NCBI GenBank assembly: GCA_035505915.1 | Contig: DATJQI010000032.1 | Span: 14,592-78,591, forward strand | DNA from: 40CM-2-70-7 sp035505915 | Lineage (GTDB): Bacteria; Gemmatimonadota; Gemmatimonadetes; Gemmatimonadales; GWC2-71-9 | Reading direction: 5' to 3' | Length of the DNA: 64,000 bases | In this document: positions 49,398-57,597 of the stretch, piece by piece | Layout of the letters: each line of letters begins with the position of its first letter | How positions within the stretch are numbered: position 1 is the first letter of the stretch | The notes under the pieces: model-generated | Told to the model about the DNA's origin: nothing | Databases searched by the model: none | Seen by the model: only the letters and a program-made list of their open reading frames with translations | Program-made: the position numbers and the translations under genes

Positions 49398-51047
49398 TCA
49401 GCGGACCGCGCGATCCCGATCGATCAACCGGTCCGCGGGAATCCGCCAGGTCCAGACCTGCGACCACCACGAATCGGGGCGGATCCTCACACCGGCGATG
49501 CGCGAGCTGATCGCGGCGACGTTGTCGGGGGCGGCGAGCCAGATACCGGGGGCGTCCGCGTTCAGGATGTTCATGGCGGACCGCCAGTCCGCGGCCGACT
49601 GGGCCGGCGTGACCGAGCCCGATCCGGCGAGCGCGACCAGGCGGTCGAAATCGTCGTTCTGGTAATGGCTGTAGTGGTCGGGCGCGCCGCGCACCCAGTG
49701 TTGCAGGATGCCCGAAGCGGGTGTGGGGTCGGCGTTGAACCCCTGGAATACGGCGTCGAACCGGCCCGCCGCGACGCGGCCCAGGAGGAGGTTCTGGTCC
49801 AGGGGCTGGACCTGGGCGTCGACGCCCACCGCCCTCCACTGCGCCTGGATCAACCGGGCCAGCTGCTGCCGCAGCGCGCTCGTGGACGTGACGGCGATCT
49901 CGACCGACAGCCGCTGGCCGTCCTTCACGCGGATCCCGTCCGGGCCGGGGCGCCACCCGCGGGCGCCGAGGAGGCGCGCCGCCCCCGCGCTGTCGAACGG
50001 GATGGTCTGAATGGTGGAGTCCCAGATGGACCAGAACTGGGGCATCGGCCCCGGCGGGACCTTGGCGTACGTCCCGAAGACGCTCGCGACGATCGCTTTC
50101 CGGTCGAGGGCCATCGTCAGCGCCCGGCGGACCTCCCGGTCACCCAGCACCGGATGCGGCCGGGTGGAATCGCCGTTGGCGCGGAGGTTCAGCTCCAGAT
50201 AGGCGTAGCTCGAGCCGCGGTACGGGTAGAGGGTGAGCTGCGGCGCCTTGCGGGCCATCTCGATGTTCGCGGGTGAGCCGAGGTACTCGAGGGCGTCGGC
50301 CTGGCCGGCGACGACCGAGCTCAGGGCGGCCGCCGTGCCGCTCACGATCTTCCAGATCAGATGCCGGAGGTGCGGGCGGCCCAGGAAGAAGGTGGAGTCC
50401 GCCGCGAGCTCGATGGTCTGCCCGGGGACCCAGCTGACGAACCGATAGGGTCCGTCCCCCACGGGGTGCTGGCCGAACGCCGCGGTGAGCCAGTCGGTGC
50501 GGGGGACCTGCGCCAGGAGGTGTTGAGGCAGGATCCACATCTGATAGACCGCGTCGTAAAACGCCGTCGGATAGTGCTCGCGGAAGCGGAAGACCGCCGT
50601 GGCCGAATCCCGCACCGTCACCGACGAGATCTTCGCGAGCGCGTTCTCCGCCGCCGCGCCCACCGCGGGGTCGCGGTAGGCGTCGAACGAGAAGGCGACG
50701 TCGTTCGCCGTGACCGGGACGCCGTCCTGCCACCGGGCCCGCGGGTCCAGATGAAAGACCAGCGTCTTGGGGTCGTCCCACTCCCACCGGTTCGCCAGCT
50801 CGGGCACGAAGTCGGCGTCGCCGATCGTGTTCTCCGACATCCCGATGTCGGCGAGCTTGAGGAAGAGCTGGTCGACGATGTCCCGGGCCCCGGCGTTGTC
50901 GATCACCGCCGGCAGGAGGGATTTGGGGTTGTTACCGGTGACGAACACGACGGTACCGCAGTAGTCACCGCTGCAGCCGCCCCGCCGGGAGCAGCCGAGC
51001 GCGACCGTCAGGACCGCGAGGACCGAAAGTGAGGCGCGCAAACGCAT
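49398..51047 (-). CDS. ABC transporter substrate-binding lipoprotein (SBP family 5)
   Basis: A 549-residue lipoprotein (lipobox LTVALGC, Cys19) of the peptide/nickel-binding family 5. Family features are FVPELANRWEWDDPKTLVFH and FHLDPRARWQDGVPVTANDVAFSF, with LTMALDRKAIVASVFG further on. Three extra cysteines close to the lipid anchor (RRGGCSGDYCG) are unusual. Heads the operon SBP-DppB-DppC-DppD-DppF. Could bind peptides, opines or nickel; the sequence does not decide. Confidence 0.94.
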   Translation of the reverse strand: MRLRASLSVLAVLTVALGCSRRGGCSGDYCGTVVFVTGNNPKSLLPAVIDNAGARDIVDQLFLKLADIGMSENTIGDADFVPELANRWEWDDPKTLVFHLDPRARWQDGVPVTANDVAFSFDAYRDPAVGAAAENALAKISSVTVRDSATAVFRFREHYPTAFYDAVYQMWILPQHLLAQVPRTDWLTAAFGQHPVGDGPYRFVSWVPGQTIELAADSTFFLGRPHLRHLIWKIVSGTAAALSSVVAGQADALEYLGSPANIEMARKAPQLTLYPYRGSSYAYLELNLRANGDSTRPHPVLGDREVRRALTMALDRKAIVASVFGTYAKVPPGPMPQFWSIWDSTIQTIPFDSAGAARLLGARGWRPGPDGIRVKDGQRLSVEIAVTSTSALRQQLARLIQAQWRAVGVDAQVQPLDQNLLLGRVAAGRFDAVFQGFNADPTPASGILQHWVRGAPDHYSHYQNDDFDRLVALAGSGSVTPAQSAADWRSAMNILNADAPGIWLAAPDNVAAISSRIAGVRIRPDSWWSQVWTWRIPADRLIDRDRAVR

Positions 51048-51073
51048 ACGGCGCTTAACATTCAACGCCGGCC

Positions 51074-51808
51074 CTACCGGCGCCAGGTCCAACGCGCGTC
51101 GGCGAAGCGGGACGGGTCGGCGGCGGGCGCCGGGGCGGGGGCCGGGCGCGGAGTCCAGGCGCCGACGATCGCCTCGGCCACCTCGGCGAAGGTCAGCGCC
51201 CGGCCGGCGAGGGCGCGGAGCGTCACTTCCCCGGTGGGCGGCGCGGTCCCGCGGGTCACCGACCGCACCAGGTCTTGCGTCCCGTCCAGCAGGATCGAGC
51301 CGTGCTGAAGGAAGGCGTCGCCTTCCCGCACCTGCGCCGACCCGACCACCTTCCGGCGCTTCCCGGTGATTTCGCCGCCGACCGAGGCCGCGAAGCAGGC
51401 GCCGGCGGCGAGATCGGGCGCGCGGACCGCCGGCGCGACCTCCGCCGGTATGCCCAAAGTGCGCAGGGCGCGGGCGATGCGTTCGTGGATGGCGTGATAG
51501 GTATCCGCGAGTGATCCGAACGCGGTCACCGGCGCGGCCACGGCGTACGTCACTTCGTCCGCATGCCACACCGCGCGGCCGCCCGTGGGCCGCCGCACCA
51601 CGTCCCACCCCCGCCGCTCGATCTCGGCGCGGTCGTAACGGGTCAACGCCGGCTCATTGCGTCCGAAGGAGAGACAGGGTGGGTTCCAGCGATAGAGGCG
51701 GAGGAACGCGCGTCCGGTTCGCCCGGCCTGATCGAGCAGTGCTTGATCGATGGCCATGTTGACGGAACCCGGATGGGGTTCCGACTCGAGGACGAGAGCC
51801 CAGTCCAT
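51074..51808 (-). CDS. LipM/LplA-type lipoyl-protein ligase or octanoyltransferase
   Basis: A 244-residue protein of the biotin/lipoate A/B ligase fold. VVRRPTGGRAVWHADEVTYA is the substrate-binding signature; GACFAASVGGEITGKRRKVV and GSAQVREGDAFLQHG follow. Cys138 in GACFAAS fits the catalytic cysteine position of LipM-type octanoyltransferases; the nearby lysine is also present, so an LplA ligase is not excluded. LplA C-terminal accessory domain is absent. It starts 6 bases upstream of... that is, just after the gcvP stop, so it likely modifies GcvH, in parallel with LipB near pdh. Confidence 0.88.
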   Translation of the reverse strand: MDWALVLESEPHPGSVNMAIDQALLDQAGRTGRAFLRLYRWNPPCLSFGRNEPALTRYDRAEIERRGWDVVRRPTGGRAVWHADEVTYAVAAPVTAFGSLADTYHAIHERIARALRTLGIPAEVAPAVRAPDLAAGACFAASVGGEITGKRRKVVGSAQVREGDAFLQHGSILLDGTQDLVRSVTRGTAPPTGEVTLRALAGRALTFAEVAEAIVGAWTPRPAPAPAPAADPSRFADARWTWRR

Positions 51809-51814
51809 CGTCCC

Positions 51815-54703
51815 CTAACCGACCGTCTGGTAGTCCTCGATCGGCGGACAGACGCAGACGAGGTTCCGGTCCCCGAACGCCCCGTCGATGCGGCTCACGG
51901 TGGGCCACACTTTGTGCGCCCGCGTGGCGGCGGAGGGGAAAGCGGCCCGCTCGCGCGCGTAGGGGTGCTTCCACTCGTCGGCCAGGAGGTCGGCGAGCGG
52001 ATGCGGCGCGTTGGACAGCAGGTTGTCGGTCCGGTCCGCTTCGCCGTGCTCGATCTCCCGGATCTCTCCGCGGATGGCGATCAACGCGTCGCAGAACCGG
52101 TCCAGCTCCGCCTTGGGCTCTCTCTCGGTGGGCTCCACCATCAGCGTCCCGGCCACCGGGAACGACACCGTGGGGGGATGGAATCCGTAGTCGATGATCC
52201 GCTTGGCGATGTCTTCGACTTCCACGCCCGCCGACTGCTTGAAGGGCCGCGTGTCGAGAATGCATTCGTGGGCGATCAAGCCGTTCTTGCCCGCGTACAG
52301 CAGGTCGAAGTGGCCGGCCAGGCGCCTGGCGATGTAGTTCGCGGAGAGGATCGCGAGCTTGGTCGCGTCCGCCAGCTCCTCCTTCCCCATCATCGCGATG
52401 TACGCCCACGAAATGGGGAGGATGCTCGGGCTTCCCCAGGGCGCGGCCGAGATCGTGCCGCAGCTCTCGGTGTGGCCGAGGGGCACCACGGGGTGGTCGG
52501 GGAGATAGTTGGCGAGATGGGGCGCCACACCGATGGGGCCCATCCCCGGGCCGCCACCGCCGTGCGGGATGCAGAACGTCTTGTGGAGATTGAGGTGGCA
52601 CACGTCGGCGCCGAAGTCGCCGGGCCGGCAGAGCCCCACCTGGGCGTTCATGTTGGCCCCGTCCATGTAGACCTGGCCGCCGTGCTCGTGCACGACGCGG
52701 CAGATCTCCCGGATGGACGACTCGAAGACGCCGTGGGTGGACGGATAGGTCACCATCAGCGCCGCGAGAGTGTCCTGGTGCTGCGCGGCCTTGGCGGTGA
52801 GGTCGGCGACATCGATGTTGCCCTGGGCGTCGGTCTTCACCACCACCACGTTCATTCCCGCCAGCACGGCGCTCGCCGGGTTGGTCCCGTGAGCGGACTG
52901 CGGGATGAGACAGGTGGTCCGGTGGGCCTGGTGGTGCGCCCGGTGATAGGCCCGGATCACCAGCAGTCCCGCGAATTCCCCCTGGGACCCGGCGTTGGGT
53001 TGCAGGGACACCCGCGCGAAACCGGTGATCTCGGCCAGCCACTCCTCCAGCTGGCGGAAGAGCTCGGTGTATCCCTGGGCCTGATCGCGCGGGGCGAAGG
53101 GGTGGAGCTTCCCGAATTCGGGCCAGGTGATCGGAATCATCTCGGTGGTGGCGTTCAGCTTCATGGTGCACGAGCCGAGCGGAATCATCGCCGAGGTGAG
53201 GGAGAGGTCGCGGTCCTCGAGCTGCTTCAGATACCGGAGCATCTCGGTTTCCGAGCGGTGGCGGTGGAAGACCGGGTGGGTCAGATAGGGCGTCGTCCGG
53301 GCGAGACCGGCGGGAATGGCGGGTTTGGCCGCGGCGGCCAGGTCTTCGAGCTTGAAGGGCAGAGGCTTGCCGAGCGCGAACACCTGCGCCAGGTCTTCGA
53401 CGTCCTCCACGCCCGCGGTCTCGTCGAGCGCGACGGCCAGGCGGGTGGCCGAGAGGGGGCGGAGGTTGATGCGGCGGCGCCGGGCGCCCGCGTGGATCTC
53501 CTTGATCTTGGCCTCGTCGCCTTCGATCACCACGGTGTCGAAGAACGCCGGGTGCCCGACCTTGTAGCCCAGCCGGCGCGCCGCTTCGGCCAGGATCGCG
53601 GCGAGCCCGTGCACGCGTTCGGCGATCTTCTTGATGCCTTCGGGCCCGTGATAGACCGCGTACATACTGGCGGTCACCGCCAGAAGCACCTGGGCGGTGC
53701 AGACGTTGCTCGTCGCCTTCTCGCGGCGGATGTGCTGCTCGCGCGTCTGGAGCGCCATCCGCAAACCGGGGCGCCCCGCGCGGTCCTTGGACACGCCGAT
53801 GATGCGCCCGGGCAGGTGCCGCTTGAACGCGTCCTTCGTGGCGAAGAACGCGGCGTGCGGCCCGCCGTAGCCCAGGGGCACGCCGAAGCGCTGAGAGTTG
53901 CCGACGGCGATGTCGGCGCCCCATTCGCCGGGAGGCGTGAGCAGCGTGAGCGCGAGCAGGTCGGTCGCCGCGGTCACGAGCGCCCCCGCCGCGTGCGCCT
54001 TTTCGGTGACCCCCTTGAAGTCCTGGATGTCCCCTTCGGTCCCCGGATACTGCAGCAGGCACCCGATCACGCCGGGCTTGAACGCGAACCCCTTCGGCTC
54101 GGCGACCGTCACCTGAATGCCGACGGCCTCGGCGCGGGTCCGGACGACGGCGATGGTCTGGGGGTGACAACCGGCGTCCACCAGAAAAATGCCGGGGCCC
54201 TCGTGCGTGGTGGCCGCCGCGGTCAGGTGGACCGCCTCCGCGGCCGCCGTGCCCTCGTCCAGGAGCGAGGCGTTGGCGACCTCGAGGCCGGTCAGGTCCG
54301 AGACCACGGTCTGGAAGTTCAGGAGCGCTTCGAGACGGCCCTGCGCGATCTCCGCCTGGTAGGGCGTATAGGCCGTGTACCAGCCCGGGTTCTCCAGCAC
54401 GTTGCGGAGCACCACCGGGGGTGTAATGCAGTCGGCGTACCCCATCCCGATGTAGGACCGGAAGACCTGATTCTTCGCCGCGACGGTGCGGAGCGCGGCG
54501 AGCGTCTCGCGCTCACTGCGCGCGGCGGGGATGCCGAGCGGTTTCTTGAATCGAATGTCTTCCGGAATGACCGCGTCGATGAAGGAGTCGAGCGACTCGT
54601 AGCCCACGACCTTGAGCATCTCCCGCACGTCGGCCGGGCTCGGGCCGAGGTGGCGGGAGGCAAAGCGGTCGGGGTGCGCGAGCGAGGAGGGGGCTATGGC
54701 CAT
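51815..54703 (-). CDS. gcvP: Glycine dehydrogenase (P-protein), single-chain
   Basis: PLP enzyme that decarboxylates glycine and loads the aminomethyl group on GcvH. 962 residues, the fused single-chain form. N-terminal FASRHLGPSPADVREMLKVV and GMGYADCITPPVVLRNVLEN are typical; the PLP lysine is in LNLHKTFCIPHGGGGPGMGP. The gap to gcvH holds a heptamer array, and no purine-rich ribosome site is clear before the ATG. gcvT is not between gcvH and gcvP and is not in the window. Confidence 0.97.
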   Translation of the reverse strand: MAIAPSSLAHPDRFASRHLGPSPADVREMLKVVGYESLDSFIDAVIPEDIRFKKPLGIPAARSERETLAALRTVAAKNQVFRSYIGMGYADCITPPVVLRNVLENPGWYTAYTPYQAEIAQGRLEALLNFQTVVSDLTGLEVANASLLDEGTAAAEAVHLTAAATTHEGPGIFLVDAGCHPQTIAVVRTRAEAVGIQVTVAEPKGFAFKPGVIGCLLQYPGTEGDIQDFKGVTEKAHAAGALVTAATDLLALTLLTPPGEWGADIAVGNSQRFGVPLGYGGPHAAFFATKDAFKRHLPGRIIGVSKDRAGRPGLRMALQTREQHIRREKATSNVCTAQVLLAVTASMYAVYHGPEGIKKIAERVHGLAAILAEAARRLGYKVGHPAFFDTVVIEGDEAKIKEIHAGARRRRINLRPLSATRLAVALDETAGVEDVEDLAQVFALGKPLPFKLEDLAAAAKPAIPAGLARTTPYLTHPVFHRHRSETEMLRYLKQLEDRDLSLTSAMIPLGSCTMKLNATTEMIPITWPEFGKLHPFAPRDQAQGYTELFRQLEEWLAEITGFARVSLQPNAGSQGEFAGLLVIRAYHRAHHQAHRTTCLIPQSAHGTNPASAVLAGMNVVVVKTDAQGNIDVADLTAKAAQHQDTLAALMVTYPSTHGVFESSIREICRVVHEHGGQVYMDGANMNAQVGLCRPGDFGADVCHLNLHKTFCIPHGGGGPGMGPIGVAPHLANYLPDHPVVPLGHTESCGTISAAPWGSPSILPISWAYIAMMGKEELADATKLAILSANYIARRLAGHFDLLYAGKNGLIAHECILDTRPFKQSAGVEVEDIAKRIIDYGFHPPTVSFPVAGTLMVEPTEREPKAELDRFCDALIAIRGEIREIEHGEADRTDNLLSNAPHPLADLLADEWKHPYARERAAFPSAATRAHKVWPTVSRIDGAFGDRNLVCVCPPIEDYQTVG

Positions 54704-54717
54704 GGTATGGGAGGTCC

Positions 54718-54745
54718 TGATGTCTGACGTCTCACGTGCGACGTC
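54718..54745. repeat. Heptamer array between gcvH and gcvP
   Basis: TGATGTC, TGACGTC, TCACGTG and CGACGTC in 7-base register; the two GACGTC palindromes flank CACGTG. It fills most of the 44-bp gap after the gcvH stop and lies upstream of gcvP. Confidence 0.7.
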
Positions 54746-54747
54746 GC

Positions 54748-55137
54748 TTACTTCCCGATCTGCTTCTCATACGCGGCGGCGTTCAATAACGCTTTCAGGT
54801 CGCCCGCGTCCTTGACCTTGAGCTTGATCATCCAGCCGGCGCCGTAGGGGTCGCGGTTCACGGCGGCGGGATCCTGCTCCAGCGCCCCGTTCGACTCGAC
54901 CACCGTGCCGGCCACGGGGCAATACAGCTCCGACACGGCCTTGACCGCCTCGATGGTTCCGAAGACGGCCCCCTTGTCGAAGCTCGCGCCGGCCTTGGGA
55001 AGCTCGACGTAGACCACGTCTCCAAGCTCTCCCTGGGCGTAGTCCGTGATGCCGATCTGGATCACGCTCCCGTCCCCGGTCTTCTTCACGTACTCGTGCT
55101 CGGTGGTATACGAGAGGTCGGCGGGGACGTTGGCCAT
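54748..55137 (-). CDS. gcvH: Glycine cleavage system H protein
   Basis: A 129-residue lipoyl carrier that shuttles the aminomethyl group between P, T and L proteins. Lipoyl lysine is Lys66 in GTIEAVKAVSELYCPV; N-terminal LSYTTEHEYVK and C-terminal GWMIKLKVKD are typical. ATG start. First gene of the gcvH-gcvP-lipM group. Lpd in the pdh cluster can serve as L protein. No glycine riboswitch is visible in the short upstream gap. Confidence 0.97.
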   Translation of the reverse strand: MANVPADLSYTTEHEYVKKTGDGSVIQIGITDYAQGELGDVVYVELPKAGASFDKGAVFGTIEAVKAVSELYCPVAGTVVESNGALEQDPAAVNRDPYGAGWMIKLKVKDAGDLKALLNAAAYEKQIGK

Positions 55138-55198
55138 GGTCCGATCCGGGCTGGGGTTGGAAAGTCGCGGCGAAGGTTATCGGGGCTGGAAAACGCTG

Positions 55199-55810
55199 TC
55201 AAGCCAAGGGTTTGGCGCGTTGCCGCAGGGCCTCGAACACCTCGCGGGCCCGCCGCTCCAGCTCCTCCCGCGACTCGCCGTTGTCGATCACGTAGTCGGC
55301 CCGCGGGCGCTTCCGCTCGGCGGGCATCTGGGCCGCGATCATCTGGTCGGCTTCGGCGTTCGACAGGCCCCGGAGGAGGCGCAACCGGGCGCGCCGGACC
55401 GCGGGGGGCGCGTCCACCAGCACCACGACGTCGAACTGGGAGGGATCGAGGGCTTCGAAGAGGAGCGGAATGTCGTTGATCACGACTATGTCCCCGCGGC
55501 TCCGCGCCTCCTCCAGGAGCTGCGACCGGCGGCGCTGGACGGCGGGGTGCACGATGCCGTTCAGCGCGGACAGGGCCGCGTCGTCTCCGATCACCTTGGC
55601 GCGGAGGGTGGCGCGGTCGAGGGATCCATCCGCGGCGAGGACGTCGGCACCGAAGCGCCGGGCGATGGCGGTGAGGACTTCGGTGCCCGGGGCCTGCGCC
55701 TCCCGGGCCAGCTGGTCGGCGTCGATGATCGTGGCGCCCCAGGACCGGAAGAGATCCACCACGGTCGACTTGCCGGCCGCGATGTTGCCGGTGAGTCCCA
55801 CATTCAGCAT
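55199..55810 (-). CDS. coaE: Dephospho-CoA kinase
   Basis: Phosphorylates dephospho-CoA in the last step of CoA synthesis. 203 residues. P-loop LTGNIAAGKST, IIDADQLARE acidic motif and VINDIPLLFEA substrate segment. The ATG at 55810 directly follows a heptamer hairpin that occupies the whole gap to tdk, so no ordinary ribosome site is present; an in-frame ATG at 55882 would translate the repeat as a 24-residue leader and is unlikely. Confidence 0.95.
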   Translation of the reverse strand: MLNVGLTGNIAAGKSTVVDLFRSWGATIIDADQLAREAQAPGTEVLTAIARRFGADVLAADGSLDRATLRAKVIGDDAALSALNGIVHPAVQRRRSQLLEEARSRGDIVVINDIPLLFEALDPSQFDVVVLVDAPPAVRRARLRLLRGLSNAEADQMIAAQMPAERKRPRADYVIDNGESREELERRAREVFEALRQRAKPLA

Positions 55811-55811
55811 G

Positions 55812-55880
55812 GGGAAGCGGGAAGCGGGAGGCGGGAAGTGAGCGGCGGCCACGCTTCCCGCTTCCCTCTTCCCCCTTCCC
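55812..55880. repeat. Two-armed heptamer array between tdk and coaE
   Basis: Left arm: GGGAAGC twice, GGGAGGC, GGGAAGT (55812-55839). A 13-base centre follows. Right arm: GCTTCCC twice, TCTTCCC, CCTTCCC (55853-55880). All eight units are in 7-base register inside each arm, and the arms are largely complementary, giving a long imperfect hairpin. It spans from the tdk stop to the coaE start. Confidence 0.9.
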
Positions 55881-55882
55881 AC

Positions 55883-56488
55883 TCACAGCAGTGCGGTCTG
55901 ATCCTCATCGATCCTCGGAACCTTGTGGCAGTGCCGGCACCGCGCTTCGTAGGACTCCCGGCCGCCCACGAGGATGGTCGGAGAATCCCAGGTGGCGGGC
56001 TTGCCGTTGACCAGCCGCTGGTTGCGGGTGGCGGGTCCCCCGCACACCACGCAGATCGCCTGGAACTTGTCCACCACTTCGGCGATGCACATCAGGGTGG
56101 GCATGGCGCCGAAGGGGAGACCCCGGAAGTCGACATCGGTGCCGGCGAGGATGACACGGACCCCCCGATCGGCAAGAGCGTTCGCGACGGTGACCAGGCC
56201 GTCGTCCAGGAACTGCGCCTCATCCACCGCCACGACTTCGGTGGCGGGGTTGATCTGACGCATCAGCTGCTCCGAGGAGTCGATGGGCTCGGCTTCGACG
56301 GTGATGCCGTCGTGGGAGGAGATGGAGTAAAGGCCGGCGTACCGGGCGTCCAGGTGGGACTTGAAGACCTGCACCCTCTTGCGGGCGATCACCGCCCGGC
56401 GGACCCGGCGGATCAACTCCTCGGACTTCCCGGAGAACATCACCCCGGCGATGACCTCGATCCAACCGGGGCGGGTGCCGTGGAACAT
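55883..56488 (-). CDS. tdk: Thymidine kinase
   Basis: Salvage kinase for thymidine, 201 residues, type II family. P-loop GVMFSGKSEELIRR, acidic motif VVAVDEAQFLDDG and the lid-region zinc cysteines CVVCGGPATRNQRL with CRHCHKV. ATG start at 56488. The stop lies at the edge of the heptamer hairpin shared with coaE. Diverges from the HU gene across 171 bp. Confidence 0.95.
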   Translation of the reverse strand: MFHGTRPGWIEVIAGVMFSGKSEELIRRVRRAVIARKRVQVFKSHLDARYAGLYSISSHDGITVEAEPIDSSEQLMRQINPATEVVAVDEAQFLDDGLVTVANALADRGVRVILAGTDVDFRGLPFGAMPTLMCIAEVVDKFQAICVVCGGPATRNQRLVNGKPATWDSPTILVGGRESYEARCRHCHKVPRIDEDQTALL

Positions 56489-56540
56489 GGGGGCGTACGG
56501 TAGCCGGGGGAGGGGGGGAGGTCAAGGAAGTGCCGGTATC

Positions 56541-56635
56541 TTGCGGTTTTCCAGGGGGGGACCCCATATTGTATCGGTTTTTCAAGGCTTTTTGGGCCGC
56601 CCCCCCCAATCGGGGTGATTTTGCAAGGCTTTTCC
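56541..56635 (+). promoter_or_regulatory. Upstream region of the HU gene with direct repeats
   Basis: TTGCGG (56541-56546) and CATATT (56565-56570), 18 bases apart, could be a sigma-70-like promoter. Two imperfect direct repeats follow: TTTTTCAAGGCTTTTTG (56578-56594) and TTTTGCAAGGCTTTTCC (about 56619-56635), some 41 bases apart, with a C-rich stretch between. They may bind a regulator, possibly HU itself; this is a guess from their position. Confidence 0.4.
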
Positions 56636-56659
56636 GGACACCTCCACAAGGAGCGCGCT

Positions 56660-56953
56660 GTGAACAAAGCCGAGCTGACTGCCGCACTGGCCATGCGGAC
56701 CAAGATGTCGAAGGCCGACGCCGGCCGGACGATCGAAGCCCTGTTCGACGACAAGGGGATCATCGCCGGTGAGCTGAAGAAGGGCGCGAAGGTGCAGATC
56801 ACAGGCTTCGGAAACTTCGAGGCTCGGAAGCGCGCCGCTCGCATGGGCCGCAATCCGAAGACCGGTGGCGTCATTCAGATCAAGGCGTCCATCGCTCCCG
56901 CATTCCGCGCCGGGAAGCAGCTCAAGATGGCGGTCAACGGGAAAATGAAGTAA
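56660..56953 (+). CDS. hup: HU family DNA-binding protein
   Basis: A 97-residue nucleoid protein. MNKAELTAALAMRTKMSKAD helical part, then VQITGFGNFEARKRAARMGR and the DNA-binding arm with NPKTG. The start is GTG at 56660 because AAGGAG (56648-56653) lies six bases upstream; an ATG at 56615 would add 15 unconserved residues. Followed by a strong terminator-like hairpin. Confidence 0.95.
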   Translation: MNKAELTAALAMRTKMSKADAGRTIEALFDDKGIIAGELKKGAKVQITGFGNFEARKRAARMGRNPKTGGVIQIKASIAPAFRAGKQLKMAVNGKMK

Positions 56954-56988
56954 GCGATCCGCTGAACGCTGTCGTCACACTGCTGGTT

Positions 56989-57023
56989 ACGGGCCGCCCC
57001 GCTGGGCGGCCCGTCGGCGTTTT
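56989..57023 (+). terminator. Intrinsic terminator after hup
   Basis: An 11-bp stem, ACGGGCCGCCC (56989-56999) with GGGCGGCCCGT (57004-57014), four-base loop, then CGGCGTTTT. Position 36 bases after the hup stop and the T-run fit an intrinsic terminator. Confidence 0.8.
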
Positions 57024-57035
57024 GGGATCAGAGAA

Positions 57036-57066
57036 TTGACCGACCGTTGACGAAATTGGTTATACT
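57036..57066 (+). promoter_or_regulatory. Orphan sigma-70-like promoter
   Basis: TTGACC (57036-57041) and TATACT (57061-57066) with a 19-base spacer, placed after the hup terminator and pointing away from any plus-strand gene. The spacer is two bases longer than ideal. A second TTGACG lies only eight bases before TATACT. Confidence 0.45.
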
Positions 57067-57069
57067 GTC

Positions 57070-57147
57070 CCTGTCGACCCGAGACGTCGGGGCGGCACAG
57101 CGAAGCGGGATGCAGTGCGGGCCGCCCCGTTGGGCGGCCCGTTGCAC
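57070..57147 (+). ncRNA. Possible small RNA ending in a hairpin like the hup terminator
   Basis: Downstream of the orphan promoter no protein is encoded on the plus strand. The stretch contains CCGA-GACG-TCGG and a strong hairpin whose core CGGGCCGCCC (57118-57127) and GGGCGGCCCG (57132-57141) repeats the hup terminator stem almost exactly, extended by GTGC/GCAC at 57115 and 57144-57147. There is no clear T-run. A small RNA is possible, as is a duplicated terminator. Confidence 0.3.
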
Positions 57148-57189
57148 GTCTACCCACGGCGTTCCGTTCGTACCCGTCCTTTAGGGCCC

Positions 57190-57221
57190 GTTGCATTTTC
57201 TAGAGGTTGCATTTTCTAGAG
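57190..57221. repeat. Perfect 16-base tandem duplication
   Basis: GTTGCATTTTCTAGAG occurs twice in direct succession (57190-57205 and 57206-57221). It is AT-rich against its surroundings and overlaps the last codon and stop of the zinc-ribbon gene on the minus strand. Confidence 0.9.
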
Positions 57222-57587
57222 AGTGAGCTGCAGGCCCCGCTGGCAATGCTTGCAGGTGACCTGCTGAGGCACAGTCCATCGCGGCGGCAGGTCGAGCTTC
57301 TGCTCGGCGCCGCAATCGGGGCAGGCAGCGGTGGCCCCGCGTCCGATCTCCGGCGTGCCCAGACGCTGAAAGAACTGGACGATGCCGAAGGCGAAGAACC
57401 CCGGGACGAGAAGAAAATGCGCCACCGGGATGAACACGCTCCCGATGGCGCAGGCCCAGAAGGTCCCGAGCGCCTTGAACGCCCGCCGCACGCGCGCCCG
57501 CTGATCGAACGACGTCACCGTCACCGTGCCCCGCGTCGACTTCCCGCTGAAGCCCGTCAAGACAAACGCCTGTTGACGCTCCGACAT
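57216..57587 (-). CDS. Small zinc-ribbon membrane protein
   Basis: A 123-residue protein: N-terminal polar part (MSERQQAFVLTGFSGKSTRG), two closely spaced hydrophobic segments at about 38-72, and a C-terminal ribbon with Cys89/Cys92 and Cys112/Cys115. No signal peptide. Family unknown. The start ATG is 10 bases after the stop of the DbpA-domain gene on the same strand with GAGAG upstream, so both are probably co-transcribed. A 16-base tandem duplication overlaps its end. Confidence 0.75.
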   Translation of the reverse strand: MSERQQAFVLTGFSGKSTRGTVTVTSFDQRARVRRAFKALGTFWACAIGSVFIPVAHFLLVPGFFAFGIVQFFQRLGTPEIGRGATAACPDCGAEQKLDLPPRWTVPQQVTCKHCQRGLQLTL

Positions 57588-57597
57588 CTCTCAATCC

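Noticed and set aside
51563..54727. 1054-codon plus-strand frame opposite gcvP
   Set aside because: Same reason: an antisense shadow of gcvP with no recognisable domain.
55138..55198. Glycine riboswitch before gcvH
   Set aside because: The gap is only 61 bases and shows no tandem aptamer structure.
55812..55880. CRISPR array
   Set aside because: Units are 7 bases with no unique spacers, and no cas gene is near; the other heptamer loci fail for the same reason.
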